Positions 35,054 through 44,870 of a stretch of DNA of 64,000 nucleotides are shown one piece after another. This DNA is from Desertifilum tharense IPPAS B-1220 (GTDB lineage Bacteria > Cyanobacteriota > Cyanobacteriia > Cyanobacteriales > Desertifilaceae). Where the stretch lies: NCBI RefSeq assembly GCF_001746915.1, contig NZ_MJGC01000053.1, positions 62,001 to 126,000 of the forward strand. Reading direction: 5' to 3'. Both the position numbers and the translations under genes were made by a program. Each line of letters starts with the position of its first letter. Within the stretch, counting starts at the first letter, position 1. Under the pieces are notes generated by a model. The model made no database searches. It was not told where the DNA came from and worked only from the letters and a program-made list of their open reading frames with translations.

Positions 35054-36043
35054 TTAAGCCTCCAGCAAAACCACTTTCTGAATAGTCGGACTCGCATCGG
35101 GTTGCATTTCCTGTCGGTTTTCTGCGGTTGAAGGCAAGCTAGACAGGGTTTTTTGAGCGGTTCTTGCATCCCACAGCAACCGCCAAGCTTGAGGCGACAA
35201 CGCGGCCGGAAAAGCGAACTGGGCGGCAGTCCCCAATTTCTTTTGCTTGAGCGCCACCAAACCCCAATGTAAGTTTAAGTAAGCCTCAATCTCAGCAAAT
35301 GGGGGTAGTTTAGCACGATGGCGATCGCTCACCAGCGCGTAAATTTTCTGCTTCATCAACACATTCGTTTCCAGGCGAGTCGCCAGAGAAAACCGCTGAT
35401 TGTATGCCCCAGGCCAAACCGTGCGATACGCCAGACATTGATTGAGAAAAATTGCATCGCCAAACCGAGCAATCTTAATCCACGAATCAATATCATCGCA
35501 ATTCGCATCTAAACTCGAATCCCATCCCCCCGACTGCAAAAACGCCTCGCGACTGCAAGCCACCTGAACGGGCGTCCCAAACGGTACCTGTTCCAACAGC
35601 ATCCCATAGTGAATATCCGCTTGGGGAATATAAAACGCCCCACCCGGCCCGCTTTGGCGGGTACGACTTAATTCCACCTCATTGACATCCACCTGCGCCG
35701 CTTGACAGGAACAGATAGCCGCCTGCGGGCGCTTTTCAATCGCCTTAATCATCTCCTCAATGCAATTGGGGGCGAGGTAGTCATCGTCATCGAGAAACTT
35801 AATCCAGTCTCCCGAAGCCGCCTGCACCCCTGAATTTACCGTAACCGCATGACCGCTATTCGTTGGATTGCGGTGGTAGACAACGCTAGAACCCAAACTC
35901 CGAACATAGGATTCCGTCTCATCCTTCGAGCAATCATCGGCTACGACAACCTCGCAGGGGATCGTTTGAGAACGCGCCGAATCAATGGCTCGTTTTAACA
36001 GATCCAAACGCGTGTACGTGGAGATTACAATACTGAATTTCAT
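35054..36043 (-). CDS. Family 2 glycosyltransferase
   Basis: A 329-aa GT-A-fold enzyme with the family 2 opening FSIVISTYTRLDLLKRAI, the nucleotide-sugar aspartates VVADDCSKDETE and the DXD-type motif FLDDDDYLAP near residue 90. There is no transmembrane segment, so it probably acts at the cytosolic membrane face on cell-surface glycan or glycolipid precursors. It is not next to other polysaccharide genes. Acceptor and donor are unknown. Confidence 0.85.
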   Translation of the reverse strand: MKFSIVISTYTRLDLLKRAIDSARSQTIPCEVVVADDCSKDETESYVRSLGSSVVYHRNPTNSGHAVTVNSGVQAASGDWIKFLDDDDYLAPNCIEEMIKAIEKRPQAAICSCQAAQVDVNEVELSRTRQSGPGGAFYIPQADIHYGMLLEQVPFGTPVQVACSREAFLQSGGWDSSLDANCDDIDSWIKIARFGDAIFLNQCLAYRTVWPGAYNQRFSLATRLETNVLMKQKIYALVSDRHRAKLPPFAEIEAYLNLHWGLVALKQKKLGTAAQFAFPAALSPQAWRLLWDARTAQKTLSSLPSTAENRQEMQPDASPTIQKVVLLEA

Positions 36044-36119
36044 AAGGGAGTCTGCAAAGCGTCCATCTGGATTTCAGTTCACTCAACCCGCCCGTATTGA
36101 TGTCTCCTCGCCTTCTTCC

Positions 36120-37613
36120 CTAACCCAAACCCATCAACTGTTCAGAAACCCAACTACCGTGCAACCCATAAGGAATATGATGCTTGAGGTGGAGTCGAGC
36201 AACAGGGCCGCGATTGAGATCGCTTGCATCCAAAATTACCACATCCGAGCGATGATGGCTGGCGTCATAAACTACGGTTAAAATCCATCCGGCATCCTCC
36301 GCCGGATTCTGGGGATGAGGCACAAAAATCGGTTCGCTGACATATCCTTGCGGCGCAGCACTCCAAAGTTGTCGTTCCCCAGTTTCCCAGTCAATTTTCA
36401 GGATGGCTTGTAGAGGGGCGTTCCCAGTAGACTCATGGGCAGCCCCCATAAACAGGTAGCGATAGGGCAAACCCGCTTTATCCGGGTGAACGTAGGGAAA
36501 TTCGCAGCAACGGGGTTCTGTTAATTCTCGTTGCACCATTTGGGAGGTTAAGTTAACTGTAAATCGCCATAACTGCCCTGGAGATAGGGCATCAAAATCC
36601 ACTTGGCGAAAATCAGAGTCCGGTTCTACTTCTGGGAAGGAGTCATAACAGATAGAATCAATGCACAGAGTCTCTCCCGACTCGAACGCATTGGCATGGT
36701 GAAAGACAAACCCCGCAGGAGTTGGAAAGATTTGGGGCTTATCTTTGCCATTGCGAGGAATCACAATAATATTCGTGGGTTGTTGGGGCTGAAACTTAAC
36801 GCATTCGCCCGCCCCTCGCATTCCCAAAGCAAACGGCACCGGGTTAAAGCTAACCGGATTTTGGAAGAAGATACAGTAATGAGGGGTAATCGCAAAATCG
36901 TGGATAAAGCAAAAGCCGGGAACGCTATGGGAATAACGTTTTAAGAGTTTGCCTTGGGTATCGAGTTCAAAAACGGTCAGGGTACTCGATAATCCAGTTT
37001 TAATTGAAAAGTTGACTAAACAGGGTTCGCCGTCATTTCCCCTCGGATCGATCCAGGGATGGGCCGCAAAAGCATCGCCTTCCTCTAAAATACCTTGCAG
37101 ATCGTCAAGTCCAATGGTGTCTAGGGTTTGAGGCTTGAGGCTGTGGGGTTGGGCGGCTTCCCAAAGCGCCAGGAGTTTGTCTCCCCAGTAGAGGATATTG
37201 GTATTGGCGATATTTTTCAGTTTGAAGTCAAAGGCATTGGCGAGCCATCCCCCAGCTTTCTGGGTTCCAAAAACGCCGCGATAGAGAATTTTCTGGGCTT
37301 GTTGTTCTTTAACGTATCCTTCGGTGCGGACGTAGCGGTTGCGGTAGTGGGCGCGGCCCTGGGAGAATGCGATCGCGCTAATCATCCCATCTCCATCAAA
37401 CGGGTGAGCCAGTTGTTGCCCATTCACCTCTAGCAATCCCGGCCCATTTCGCAGCAATGTTCCATTTAACTCGGCGGGAATTTCCCCTTCAATCTCCTCA
37501 ATCCAATAGTCGTACTCGTTGGGCTGAGATTCATAACCGCCACTCCAAGCCTCGCGTTGATACGCTTTTTGGGGATTAACAGGAAAGGTTTCTTTAACAG
37601 CAATAGGGTTCAT
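36120..37613 (-). CDS. Carotenoid cleavage oxygenase
   Basis: A 497-aa seven-bladed propeller enzyme of the RPE65/CCD family. It opens with LNGTLLRNGPGLLEVNGQQL (20 residues) and carries the iron-ligand histidine motifs DAFAAHPWIDP, FIHDFAITPHY, FHHANAFE and the C-terminal HGSW. It cleaves carotenoids or apocarotenoids at a double bond using iron(II) and oxygen. Which bond is cut cannot be read from sequence. It is separated by about 200 bases from the transporter upstream, so probably has its own promoter. Confidence 0.92.
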   Translation of the reverse strand: MNPIAVKETFPVNPQKAYQREAWSGGYESQPNEYDYWIEEIEGEIPAELNGTLLRNGPGLLEVNGQQLAHPFDGDGMISAIAFSQGRAHYRNRYVRTEGYVKEQQAQKILYRGVFGTQKAGGWLANAFDFKLKNIANTNILYWGDKLLALWEAAQPHSLKPQTLDTIGLDDLQGILEEGDAFAAHPWIDPRGNDGEPCLVNFSIKTGLSSTLTVFELDTQGKLLKRYSHSVPGFCFIHDFAITPHYCIFFQNPVSFNPVPFALGMRGAGECVKFQPQQPTNIIVIPRNGKDKPQIFPTPAGFVFHHANAFESGETLCIDSICYDSFPEVEPDSDFRQVDFDALSPGQLWRFTVNLTSQMVQRELTEPRCCEFPYVHPDKAGLPYRYLFMGAAHESTGNAPLQAILKIDWETGERQLWSAAPQGYVSEPIFVPHPQNPAEDAGWILTVVYDASHHRSDVVILDASDLNRGPVARLHLKHHIPYGLHGSWVSEQLMGLG

Positions 37614-37815
37614 AGCTTGAAAATCAAATTTGAGCTAACGGGCACCAGAAATTGAAAGAGAATGACCTGTTTCTCCCTGCCTTAAATTGAAGCGTAACTA
37701 ATCTTTTCCAGCCCGATCGAGCAGATTCGCGAATAGCTCAGGGCATTTCTGTTATTGTTCTATAGCCTAACGCATTGGGCATCTATTTTTAGATAGAGAC
37801 ACCCAAAACGGCGGC

Positions 37816-39279
37816 TCAATCCACAGGTTCTTCAACCTGTTTTGGGCTAAGAGAATTCCGGAAAAATTCGGGTAATAACTCCGGCAGAAAGGAGGAGTCT
37901 GGGGTCGATCCCAGCAGGTGTGGTTCGTAGATTTCCACGGGCGGTAAATCTGGGGCTTCCTCGTTGGGTAAAGCCGCATTCGCTGAGGGTAGCCAACCCA
38001 AAAAGGGTAAAGGCAAGAGGGTGGAAAGATTGGTAATCAGAACCAATAGCCACAAATTGTCAAAGTTATTGGGAGTAATGCCAAAGCTATGCATTAAAGC
38101 CGCCCCTAACTCGTAGGACAATAAACTGGCCAGGTTTGTCACCGACATTAACAGCGCGAACAGCGTCGCCTCAACACCGGGGGGACAAAGCCTCGCTGCC
38201 AGAACCAATACGGGCATATAGGCAATTTGTCCCATGACCGTTAGCACTAAGCTATCGCCTAAACTAAACCAATGGTCGTCAATGCCTAATGCGCGGTTGG
38301 CATGGGTGACTAAGAGCAACATTGTCATGCCCAACGCCGCAGAGATCGCGGTACTCCAGCCAAAGATAGTCCGAAAGGGAATCGAGCGAAAGAAGCGTTG
38401 AAACAACCAAACGCCGACTAATCCCGCCAAGCTAGTCACCAGGCGGACTCGTCCTAAAAACTCCGGTTCAAAGCCGAGTTCGTTGGTGGTGAAGAAAAAG
38501 AAAGCCGAGTCAGCCGTTGGGGTAGCTTGCCAAATGAAGAGAAAGGCCGCCGGTAGCCAGATGGCTTTTTGACTTACCGCTTGGCGGAGTTGGGAGACTT
38601 GTTGCTTCACCTCAGCCCATCCGGGCTGTTGTTCTACCGGAGATTCAGCAATTAAGCTGGCGCTGAGGGACACAATTAGGGGAAAGGTGGCGGTAATGGC
38701 AAAGACGGTTTGGGTACTGAAGTGTTCTAGGAGGAAGCCGCTGAGATAAGCGGTAATTAATCCCCCAAGGGCTGAAGTTCCCCAACACAAGGATTGGAGA
38801 GAGCCAGCATCGCTTTGCGATTCGCCTCGCGCCCGTTCTACAACCAAGGAGTCTACAATAACATCGCTGACGGCGACGGAAAGAGAACTGAGTAAGATGA
38901 CTGCTGTGGCTGCCCAGGCGGTATGAACGACGGTGGCGAGGAGTACCCAAGCCAGCGCCCCCAATAGCCCTGATAAAATCAGATAGGGACGGCGATGGTA
39001 GCCTAAGATCGGCAGTCCGTCTGAAAGGAAGCCAAATGCGGGTTTGATCATCCAAGGGAGGGCTGCAATCCCCATGAGGGCAGAGACTTCCGCCGGACCT
39101 AATGCGAGTTGATCTTTGAGAAAGAAGCTCACTGCAAGTCTGGCTAACCCTAAGATCCCTTGAACGAAGTACACCAAGAGAATGGCGACGAGTTCGGGGG
39201 AGGGTTCGTTACCAAACAGCAGTTTGTCTTTAATGGATTCTTTGAGGCTGGAATCGCTTAAGCTCATAAATCGAGACAA
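37816..39279 (-). CDS. Folate/biopterin-family MFS transporter
   Basis: A 487-aa polytopic membrane protein of about twelve helices with BT1/FBT motifs: LALGPAEVSALMGIAALPWM (20 residues), KPAFGFLSDGLPILGYHRRP (20) and SVAVSDVIVDSLVVERAR. Family members include the cyanobacterial folate transporter Slr0642. The start could also be the second Met (MSLSDSS). The acidic Pro-rich C-terminal tail is probably cytosolic. Confidence 0.88.
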   Translation of the reverse strand: MSRFMSLSDSSLKESIKDKLLFGNEPSPELVAILLVYFVQGILGLARLAVSFFLKDQLALGPAEVSALMGIAALPWMIKPAFGFLSDGLPILGYHRRPYLILSGLLGALAWVLLATVVHTAWAATAVILLSSLSVAVSDVIVDSLVVERARGESQSDAGSLQSLCWGTSALGGLITAYLSGFLLEHFSTQTVFAITATFPLIVSLSASLIAESPVEQQPGWAEVKQQVSQLRQAVSQKAIWLPAAFLFIWQATPTADSAFFFFTTNELGFEPEFLGRVRLVTSLAGLVGVWLFQRFFRSIPFRTIFGWSTAISAALGMTMLLLVTHANRALGIDDHWFSLGDSLVLTVMGQIAYMPVLVLAARLCPPGVEATLFALLMSVTNLASLLSYELGAALMHSFGITPNNFDNLWLLVLITNLSTLLPLPFLGWLPSANAALPNEEAPDLPPVEIYEPHLLGSTPDSSFLPELLPEFFRNSLSPKQVEEPVD

Positions 39280-39391
39280 ATCTTAAAGAATCGAAACACT
39301 TAATATGATAGCGGGTGGGCTTCTGCCCTGAGTGCGATCGCGGACAGGGCAACTCGCGCTTTAGATAGAATTCCCGGAAAATGGCGAGCGC

Positions 39392-39721
39392 TCACTCCGG
39401 CTGAGTTTGTTCGGAAATCCACTGGAGGTAAGGCTGAGAACCTGCGATTAGGGGGATGGCGATAATTTCTGGGACTTCGTAGGAGTGAATTTGCTGAATT
39501 TTAGCTTCTAAGGCGTCAAACAGCCTTAAATCGGTTTTGACGATCAGTTGCCATTCGGGAGTAGATTCAACAATTCCCTGCCAGGTATAGACGGAGTGAA
39601 TGGGGGTAAAGTTGACGCAGGCGGCGAGTTTGGCTTCTACCAAAGCTTGCGCGATCGCAACGGCTTCAGCTTCGGAACTCGCCGTGACTAAAACGATGCC
39701 GTATTGGGGGGATGAACTCAT
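39392..39721 (-). CDS. cutA: Divalent-cation tolerance protein CutA
   Basis: A 109-aa trimeric ferredoxin-fold protein, started at the ATG of MSSSPQYGIVLVTAS; a longer frame adds ten residues. CutA signatures AACVNFTPIHSVYTWQG, IVKTDLRLFDALEAKI and HSYEVPEIIAIPL are all present. Assigned to copper tolerance in E. coli, but the molecular function in cyanobacteria is unsettled. Single gene, divergent from the membrane protein at 39844. Confidence 0.95.
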   Translation of the reverse strand: MSSSPQYGIVLVTASSEAEAVAIAQALVEAKLAACVNFTPIHSVYTWQGIVESTPEWQLIVKTDLRLFDALEAKIQQIHSYEVPEIIAIPLIAGSQPYLQWISEQTQPE

Positions 39722-39843
39722 AGCGACGGTAAAGATAAAACGATTTCTCAATGAGTGTGGATCGACTCATCCCCAGTTGCCAAGCTGCGATCGCCGCGCA
39801 GAAAGTCTAGAATAACCAGCGTGAATCTTACCAGCGATCGCTC

Positions 39844-40509
39844 ATGCTTAGAAAACTCGGCTTTGGCTTGCTGTGGGTGGGGTTTGTGAGTTATGCCTTT
39901 TTGCTAGCTCCCCCTCAGCAACCGGATACTTTTACCTTGATTCAAAATTTATCAACAGGTCAGTGGGATGGAATTAACCCCATCATTATTGCCCTGTTCA
40001 ATCTCATGGGCATCTGGCCGATGATTTTTGCCTGTCTGCTGTTTTTTGATGGCAGAGGTCAAAAGTTACCCGCCTGGCCCTTTGCCAGTTTATCCTTTGG
40101 GGTAGGGGCGTTTTCACTGCTGCCTTACTTGGCATTGCGCCAACCCAATCCGGAGTTTACCGGAGAAAAGGATAATTTACTCAAGCTTTTAGATTCGCGT
40201 TGGACGGGTTTGGCCATAGGGAGCGCTGCGATCGCGCTTTTAGCCTTTGCCTTCCTAGGAGGCGACTGGGCCAATTTTATCGGTCAGTGGCAAACCAGCC
40301 GCTTTATCCATGTGATGAGTTTAGATTTTTGCCTGTTGTGCGGCTTATTTCCGGCACTGCTGGGCGATGATATGGCTCGCAGGGGTTGGCAAAACTCGCC
40401 GCTTTTTTGGCTGTTCTGTTTTCCCTTACTGGGCGCGATCGCCTATTTAATCGCGCGTCCGCCCTTACCCACAGAAGAAGCCCCACAAACTACGCCAAAC
40501 CCGGTTTAG
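39844..40509 (+). CDS. Conserved integral membrane protein (possibly DUF2834-like)
   Basis: A 221-aa protein with about six hydrophobic segments, an N-terminal LGFGLLWVGFVSYAFLLAPP, then FNLMGIWPMIFACLLFFDGRG and a closing FCFPLLGAIAYLIARPPLP. It is similar in character to widespread cyanobacterial/plastid membrane proteins. No catalytic or transport motif is visible. It converges on the EVE gene, overlapping it by 20 bases at the 3' ends (40490-40509). Confidence 0.65.
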   Translation: MLRKLGFGLLWVGFVSYAFLLAPPQQPDTFTLIQNLSTGQWDGINPIIIALFNLMGIWPMIFACLLFFDGRGQKLPAWPFASLSFGVGAFSLLPYLALRQPNPEFTGEKDNLLKLLDSRWTGLAIGSAAIALLAFAFLGGDWANFIGQWQTSRFIHVMSLDFCLLCGLFPALLGDDMARRGWQNSPLFWLFCFPLLGAIAYLIARPPLPTEEAPQTTPNPV

Positions 40510-40906
40510 CAAGCTCCAAAATTGCGCTCCAGTAGGTTTCGGGAACGGGCATCACCGAGAGACGGGGGAGGCGCAATAGATCGAATCCCTCAAAGCGATC
40601 GCTCTGCTTCATCTGGGCTAGCGTCACGGGTTGCTGGAGCGATCGCGCTGGCTTGAGATCCACTACCACTCGCTTCGGATCGTCTAACTTGGGATCGGCA
40701 TAGGGCGAACTCACCACTTCTGCGATCCCCACCACTTGCTTTTCCTTACCGCTGTGGTAGATCAAGGCTAAATCGCCCGGATTCATGGCGCGTAGATGTT
40801 TGAGCGCTAGGGCGTTATTCACCCCATCCCAAACCGTCTGGCGATCGCGTTCTAAGTCAGCGTATGTATAGGTACTCGGTTCGCTTTTGAGCAGCCAATA
40901 AGCCAT
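40490..40906 (-). CDS. EVE domain protein
   Basis: A 138-aa protein from the ATG of MAYWLLKSEPSTYTYADLE, the standard EVE-domain opening; the upstream 20 codons belong to the end of the kinase gene. Further signatures are WDGVNNALALKHLRAMNPGD (20 residues), ALIYHSGKEKQVVGIAEV and RLSVMPVPETYWSAIL. EVE domains are PUA-like and bind modified nucleobases. It begins 13 bases after the kinase stop on the same strand, so may be co-transcribed. Confidence 0.92.
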   Translation of the reverse strand: MAYWLLKSEPSTYTYADLERDRQTVWDGVNNALALKHLRAMNPGDLALIYHSGKEKQVVGIAEVVSSPYADPKLDDPKRVVVDLKPARSLQQPVTLAQMKQSDRFEGFDLLRLPRLSVMPVPETYWSAILELAKPGLA

Positions 40907-40919
40907 TGTTGCCTCTTGT

Positions 40920-43900
40920 TCAATTACGAATCGGTAACATAACAGTAAATGTGGTTCCGATGCCAATCTGACTTTCCACGGAAATTTTACCTTTGTGGAG
41001 GTCTACGCATTTTTTCACGATCGCCAACCCTAACCCAGTTCCAGCGATCGCGCCCACATTGCTACCGCGATGGAACGACTTAAACAACTGGCTTTGATCT
41101 TCTTCGGAAATTCCCAAACCGCGATCGCGAATTTGGAAAATCGCAATTTCATTCACCCGATCGGATAGCGGATCGGACTCAGCCATTCCATTTGTTTGGC
41201 CCAGCATTTTCCGAGTGAGGATAAAATCGATGACTCCCCCTTGGGGCGAATACTTAATGGCATTCGTCAATAAATTGGTCAGAATTTGCCGCAATAACTT
41301 CGGATCGACAAATGCATATTGAATTTTACTCTGAATCTGTAAATCAATCTGATGATTAACCCCAGAATTGGCTTGTAACTCTTCAACCAAATTCTCGCAC
41401 CAGCTTACTAACTCAATCGCTTCGGGTTGAAACTCTAGCTTTTCCTCATCCGCCTTATTAAATAGCAAAACATCTTCGACCAATTGCGTCAGATGATTCA
41501 CCGCAGACTTAATCCGATGCAGATGCTGAAGCTTCTTCGCATCCGACCATTTATGACTGTAATATTCTAATAACTCAGCAGAAGAATAAATCGTAGTTAA
41601 CGGCGTGCGATATTCATGAGAGACGACCGAAACAATCCGCGATTTAAGCTGAGAAAGCTGGCGTTCTGTTTCTAACGCTTTAATAATTTCCGCTTGTGCC
41701 TGCATTCTTTCAGAAATATCGCGCACAAAAGCACACTTATACTCTTTTCCCTTAAATTTCAGATAACTCGCTGTCACCTCCACCGGAAAAACATGACCCG
41801 ACTGGGTGCGATAGTGGGTTTCAAACGTGGAAAATCCCCGCTGCTTAAGTTGACTCCAATGTTCGATCCAAGCCCGCGTTGGATATTCCGGTTCAATGTC
41901 TCGCAGCGTCAGCTTTAATAGCTCTTGACGAGAATATTCCACCAAGCGACACGCCGCATCATTCACATAGATTAACTGACCATCCGCACCCGTCCAAAAT
42001 ACCGCTTCAGCCGCTCTGTCTACCGTAAATTGGGTAAATTGTAAGACTTCTTGGGCTTTTTGGCGTTCAATAATTTCGGCCCGCAAGCGTTCGTTGGCGA
42101 GGCGAATTTGTTCGGTGCGTCTTTCGACGCGTTCTTCTAAGTCTTCGTTGACTTTCTTTAAAGCATCGAGGGCGAGTTGGCGATCGGTGACATCTAAAAC
42201 GAGAGACAAAATCGAAATTAACGTCCCCTCTTCATCGCGCAGAGCAGAACTATACCACTCGCAATACACCATTGCGCCCGACTTGGTGATGTTGCGAATT
42301 CGGGCGATCGCTCTAGGCTGAGAACCGTTCAGCAGTTGATCGAATAGGTTCATCGCCGCTTCTAAGTCACCGGGATACACGAACGGCCAGTTTTTACTGG
42401 GTTGGCGTCCTTCGGCTTCTTCGGCAGTCCAGCCAAAAATCTTTTCCGCCTGTTGCGACCACCGCTGAACGCAAAATTCAGCGTCCCATTCCACCACCGC
42501 GAGGGGGGAGTTATCCACATGAAAAGAGAGGCGCTGGTGGGCTTCCTGGAGGGCGATCGCGGCTTGTTTGCGCTCGGTGACATCTCGGTCGATGCCGCGA
42601 TAGCCGCAGAACTTACCGTTTGGGTCAAAGAAGGGAACGCCGCTGGTTTCTAAAATGACTAAATGACCGTCTTTGTGGCGGGTGATGCTTTCTAGGCAGC
42701 TAAAGGGCTGTTGGGCGATCGCGATTTCGGCAAAAACGGCCGCAAATTTGGCGGCGTCTTCCCAAGGCATAAGGTTAAAGGGGGTTTTGCCAATAATTTC
42801 TTCGGGTTCGTAACCCAACACCTGACGAACGCGAGGCGACGCATAGGTATAGGTTGCCTGTTCGTCAATTTCCCACACCCAGTCGCTGGTGGTTTCAATC
42901 AGGTTGCGGAAGCGTTCTTCGCTTTGGCGCAAAGCCGCCTCCACTTGCACGCGATAGACGAGTTCGGATTCAAGTTGTTGATAGAGTTCTGATTGTTGAA
43001 TAGCGATCGCTAAATGGGTGGCCAGTTGTTGGACTAACTCCACTTCTGCCTCATGCCATTGGCGGGGCCCGCAACATTGATGGGCAATTAATAACCCCCA
43101 GAGGTGGTTGCGTTGAAGATCGTTGACTTCCGGAAGCGTTTGCAGAATGGGAACCACTAAATTGGCTCTAACCTGAAAATGCGATAAAAAGTGAGCGTGG
43201 CAGTCTTGAAGAGTGCCGTTATAAATATCGCTGGTGGTTTGAATGCGACCGTTGCGATAGCTATTGACGTAATTGTCGGCAAAGCAGGTATCGCGAATAT
43301 GCATTCCTAAAATCGATATCCATTGGGGATCGACGGATTCAACGACCACATGACCCCCCCAATCGGCATTAAAGCGATACACTAAAACGCGATCGCTCTG
43401 GAGAAATTGCCGCACTTCTTCGACGGCTGTATTTAAAATCTCATCTAAGTTTAAAGATTGGCGAATTCGCAACGCAATATCGGCAAGCAAACGACCGCCC
43501 AGGGTTGAGGCAAAAGAATGTTGGGGCGTTGCCGGTAAACTGAGCAAAGAGGGGGAGAGTTTGCCGTTTGTAGAGGCTTGGTTATTGAGGTAAGAGCAAT
43601 TTGAAGCCGTTTTGATCTGTTGATTTAGGGTTTCAATTTGACCCGCCATGACCAGCGGATCGAGCGATCGCTCAATTAATTCTAAGGTCAATAAGCCCAG
43701 CGGACGATTGCGATTGTCGAGGACGACTAGCATCTCCACTTGGGGGCTTTGCAACATTTGATAGGCGAGCCACAGGGAATCCGTGAGTTGAACGCACGCT
43801 AGGGGCGATCGCGCTAAATCTTTGGCGGGGATGCGTTCGAGAGAACCCCCTAAATGTTGTAATTCTTCAATTGCGTCTTGTGTTACAAAACCGATGGGAT

Positions 43901-44105
43901 ACTCTGAAATAATGTGCGAGACGGGGGATTCAGGCATATCCTGTTGAGCGATTAAAATGCAGGTGACTTGATGCTGGCTCATCAACTGCTTTAAAGTTTG
44001 GGCGCACGTCTCTTCATGCGTTGCGATCGCCTTCTGGGTTAGCGCTGTGGCAACTGTTCGTATTTTTAAAAGATCCGCCCGCAATCCTGACGAACTCAGT
44101 TGCAT
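40920..44105 (-). CDS. CBS-GAF-PAS-PAS-PAS sensor histidine kinase with cyanobacteriochrome-like GAF
   Basis: The start chosen is the ATG preceded by a GAGGGGGGAG tract (1061 aa); a longer frame to 44198 translates a C-rich hairpin-like leader. Order: CBS pair (about 80-150), GAF (about 200-370), three PAS/PAC modules (about 385-510, 520-645, 685-805), HisKA with the phospho-acceptor in VVSHEYRTPL near 829, and an HATPase_c domain (NLLTNAIKYS, RDRGLGI, GTGLGLAIVKKC). The GAF domain carries DTCF near 273 and DCH near 301 followed by FLSHFQVRANLVVPIL, matching DXCF cyanobacteriochromes with the bilin-anchoring Cys-His. It is probably a light sensor. The cognate response regulator is not in the window. 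Confidence 0.87.
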   Translation of the reverse strand: MQLSSSGLRADLLKIRTVATALTQKAIATHEETCAQTLKQLMSQHQVTCILIAQQDMPESPVSHIISEYPIGFVTQDAIEELQHLGGSLERIPAKDLARSPLACVQLTDSLWLAYQMLQSPQVEMLVVLDNRNRPLGLLTLELIERSLDPLVMAGQIETLNQQIKTASNCSYLNNQASTNGKLSPSLLSLPATPQHSFASTLGGRLLADIALRIRQSLNLDEILNTAVEEVRQFLQSDRVLVYRFNADWGGHVVVESVDPQWISILGMHIRDTCFADNYVNSYRNGRIQTTSDIYNGTLQDCHAHFLSHFQVRANLVVPILQTLPEVNDLQRNHLWGLLIAHQCCGPRQWHEAEVELVQQLATHLAIAIQQSELYQQLESELVYRVQVEAALRQSEERFRNLIETTSDWVWEIDEQATYTYASPRVRQVLGYEPEEIIGKTPFNLMPWEDAAKFAAVFAEIAIAQQPFSCLESITRHKDGHLVILETSGVPFFDPNGKFCGYRGIDRDVTERKQAAIALQEAHQRLSFHVDNSPLAVVEWDAEFCVQRWSQQAEKIFGWTAEEAEGRQPSKNWPFVYPGDLEAAMNLFDQLLNGSQPRAIARIRNITKSGAMVYCEWYSSALRDEEGTLISILSLVLDVTDRQLALDALKKVNEDLEERVERRTEQIRLANERLRAEIIERQKAQEVLQFTQFTVDRAAEAVFWTGADGQLIYVNDAACRLVEYSRQELLKLTLRDIEPEYPTRAWIEHWSQLKQRGFSTFETHYRTQSGHVFPVEVTASYLKFKGKEYKCAFVRDISERMQAQAEIIKALETERQLSQLKSRIVSVVSHEYRTPLTTIYSSAELLEYYSHKWSDAKKLQHLHRIKSAVNHLTQLVEDVLLFNKADEEKLEFQPEAIELVSWCENLVEELQANSGVNHQIDLQIQSKIQYAFVDPKLLRQILTNLLTNAIKYSPQGGVIDFILTRKMLGQTNGMAESDPLSDRVNEIAIFQIRDRGLGISEEDQSQLFKSFHRGSNVGAIAGTGLGLAIVKKCVDLHKGKISVESQIGIGTTFTVMLPIRN

Positions 44106-44660
44106 TTCTCCCCCCTCTAGCTCCCGACTGGAAGGGGGTAGGGATGCCAACTTTCTATTCATTAAATTGTGTTGAGAAAGAAGTGGTGAATCATCCATTC
44201 CAGACCGCTAAAAAAGAAAAAATTAACGAGCGAACCGGCTCTAACAAAATAGGGCAAACCCTACCTAACGGACTTCAGACGCAGAAATAGTTTGCTTGCT
44301 CATTCAAATTGACAAAGCACCCGTAAATTCACTGAGTTCAGCGAAAGGTTGAGGTTTGCAGGGAAATGAGCGCTGAGATCGCGCTCGGCGAGCGTATGTT
44401 CTTCAACCCTATCATGCCCACAAATTTACAGTTTATTTAATTCAAAAGGTTTAACTTAACGATCCGGCTCTAAACTATCCTGGGGATCGAAGAGCAAGCG
44501 TTACAAAAGATTAGAAAATAGAACAAAATCTCTCTAACGAGAGTTGCGATCCCCAAGAAATCATTAATAAGCGTGTTTTCCCCTTGATTTGAGGCGGGAA
44601 ACTCTTGTATAACCGTGAATAGTTCAACAGCGATTGCACCTTAACAGGGGGTTACAACCC
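44106..44660. other. Gene-free leader and intergenic region
   Basis: About 555 bases between the divergent kinase and small-protein genes. The kinase side contains CCCCCCTCTAGCTCCCGACT facing GGAAGGGGG, a hairpin-capable C/G element. The remainder is AT-rich with no gene or repeat unit that I can support. AGGGGG at 44646-44651 is a possible ribosome-binding site for the small protein. Confidence 0.4.
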
Positions 44661-44867
44661 ATGAAAATCTGGATTAACGAACAGGTCGATCCGTCAGGAA
44701 TGCTTTATGCTTGCATTGCGTGTTGCGATCCAAGTCAGGCCGAAGAATGCCACGAGTCTTTTGTAGAAAATCTCACCCTCGAACAAAAGAATGCGGGATG
44801 GGAAGCACGCATCCGCACCGTTGAATCTTGGGATGAAGTCCCCGCAAATGCTTTAAAGCTCGACTAA
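44661..44867 (+). CDS. Small cysteine-containing hypothetical protein
   Basis: A 68-aa protein (MKIWINEQVDPSGMLYACIA onward, 20 residues shown) with three cysteines clustered in CIACCDPSQAEEC and an acidic, tryptophan-containing C-terminus (GWEARIRTVESWDEVP). A purine-rich site precedes the ATG, which supports this start over one nine codons upstream. The CxxCC..C spacing could hold a metal, but it is too short and isolated for a functional claim. Its stop is 3 bases from the end of the convergent channel gene. Confidence 0.6.
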   Translation: MKIWINEQVDPSGMLYACIACCDPSQAEECHESFVENLTLEQKNAGWEARIRTVESWDEVPANALKLD

Positions 44868-44870
44868 GGG

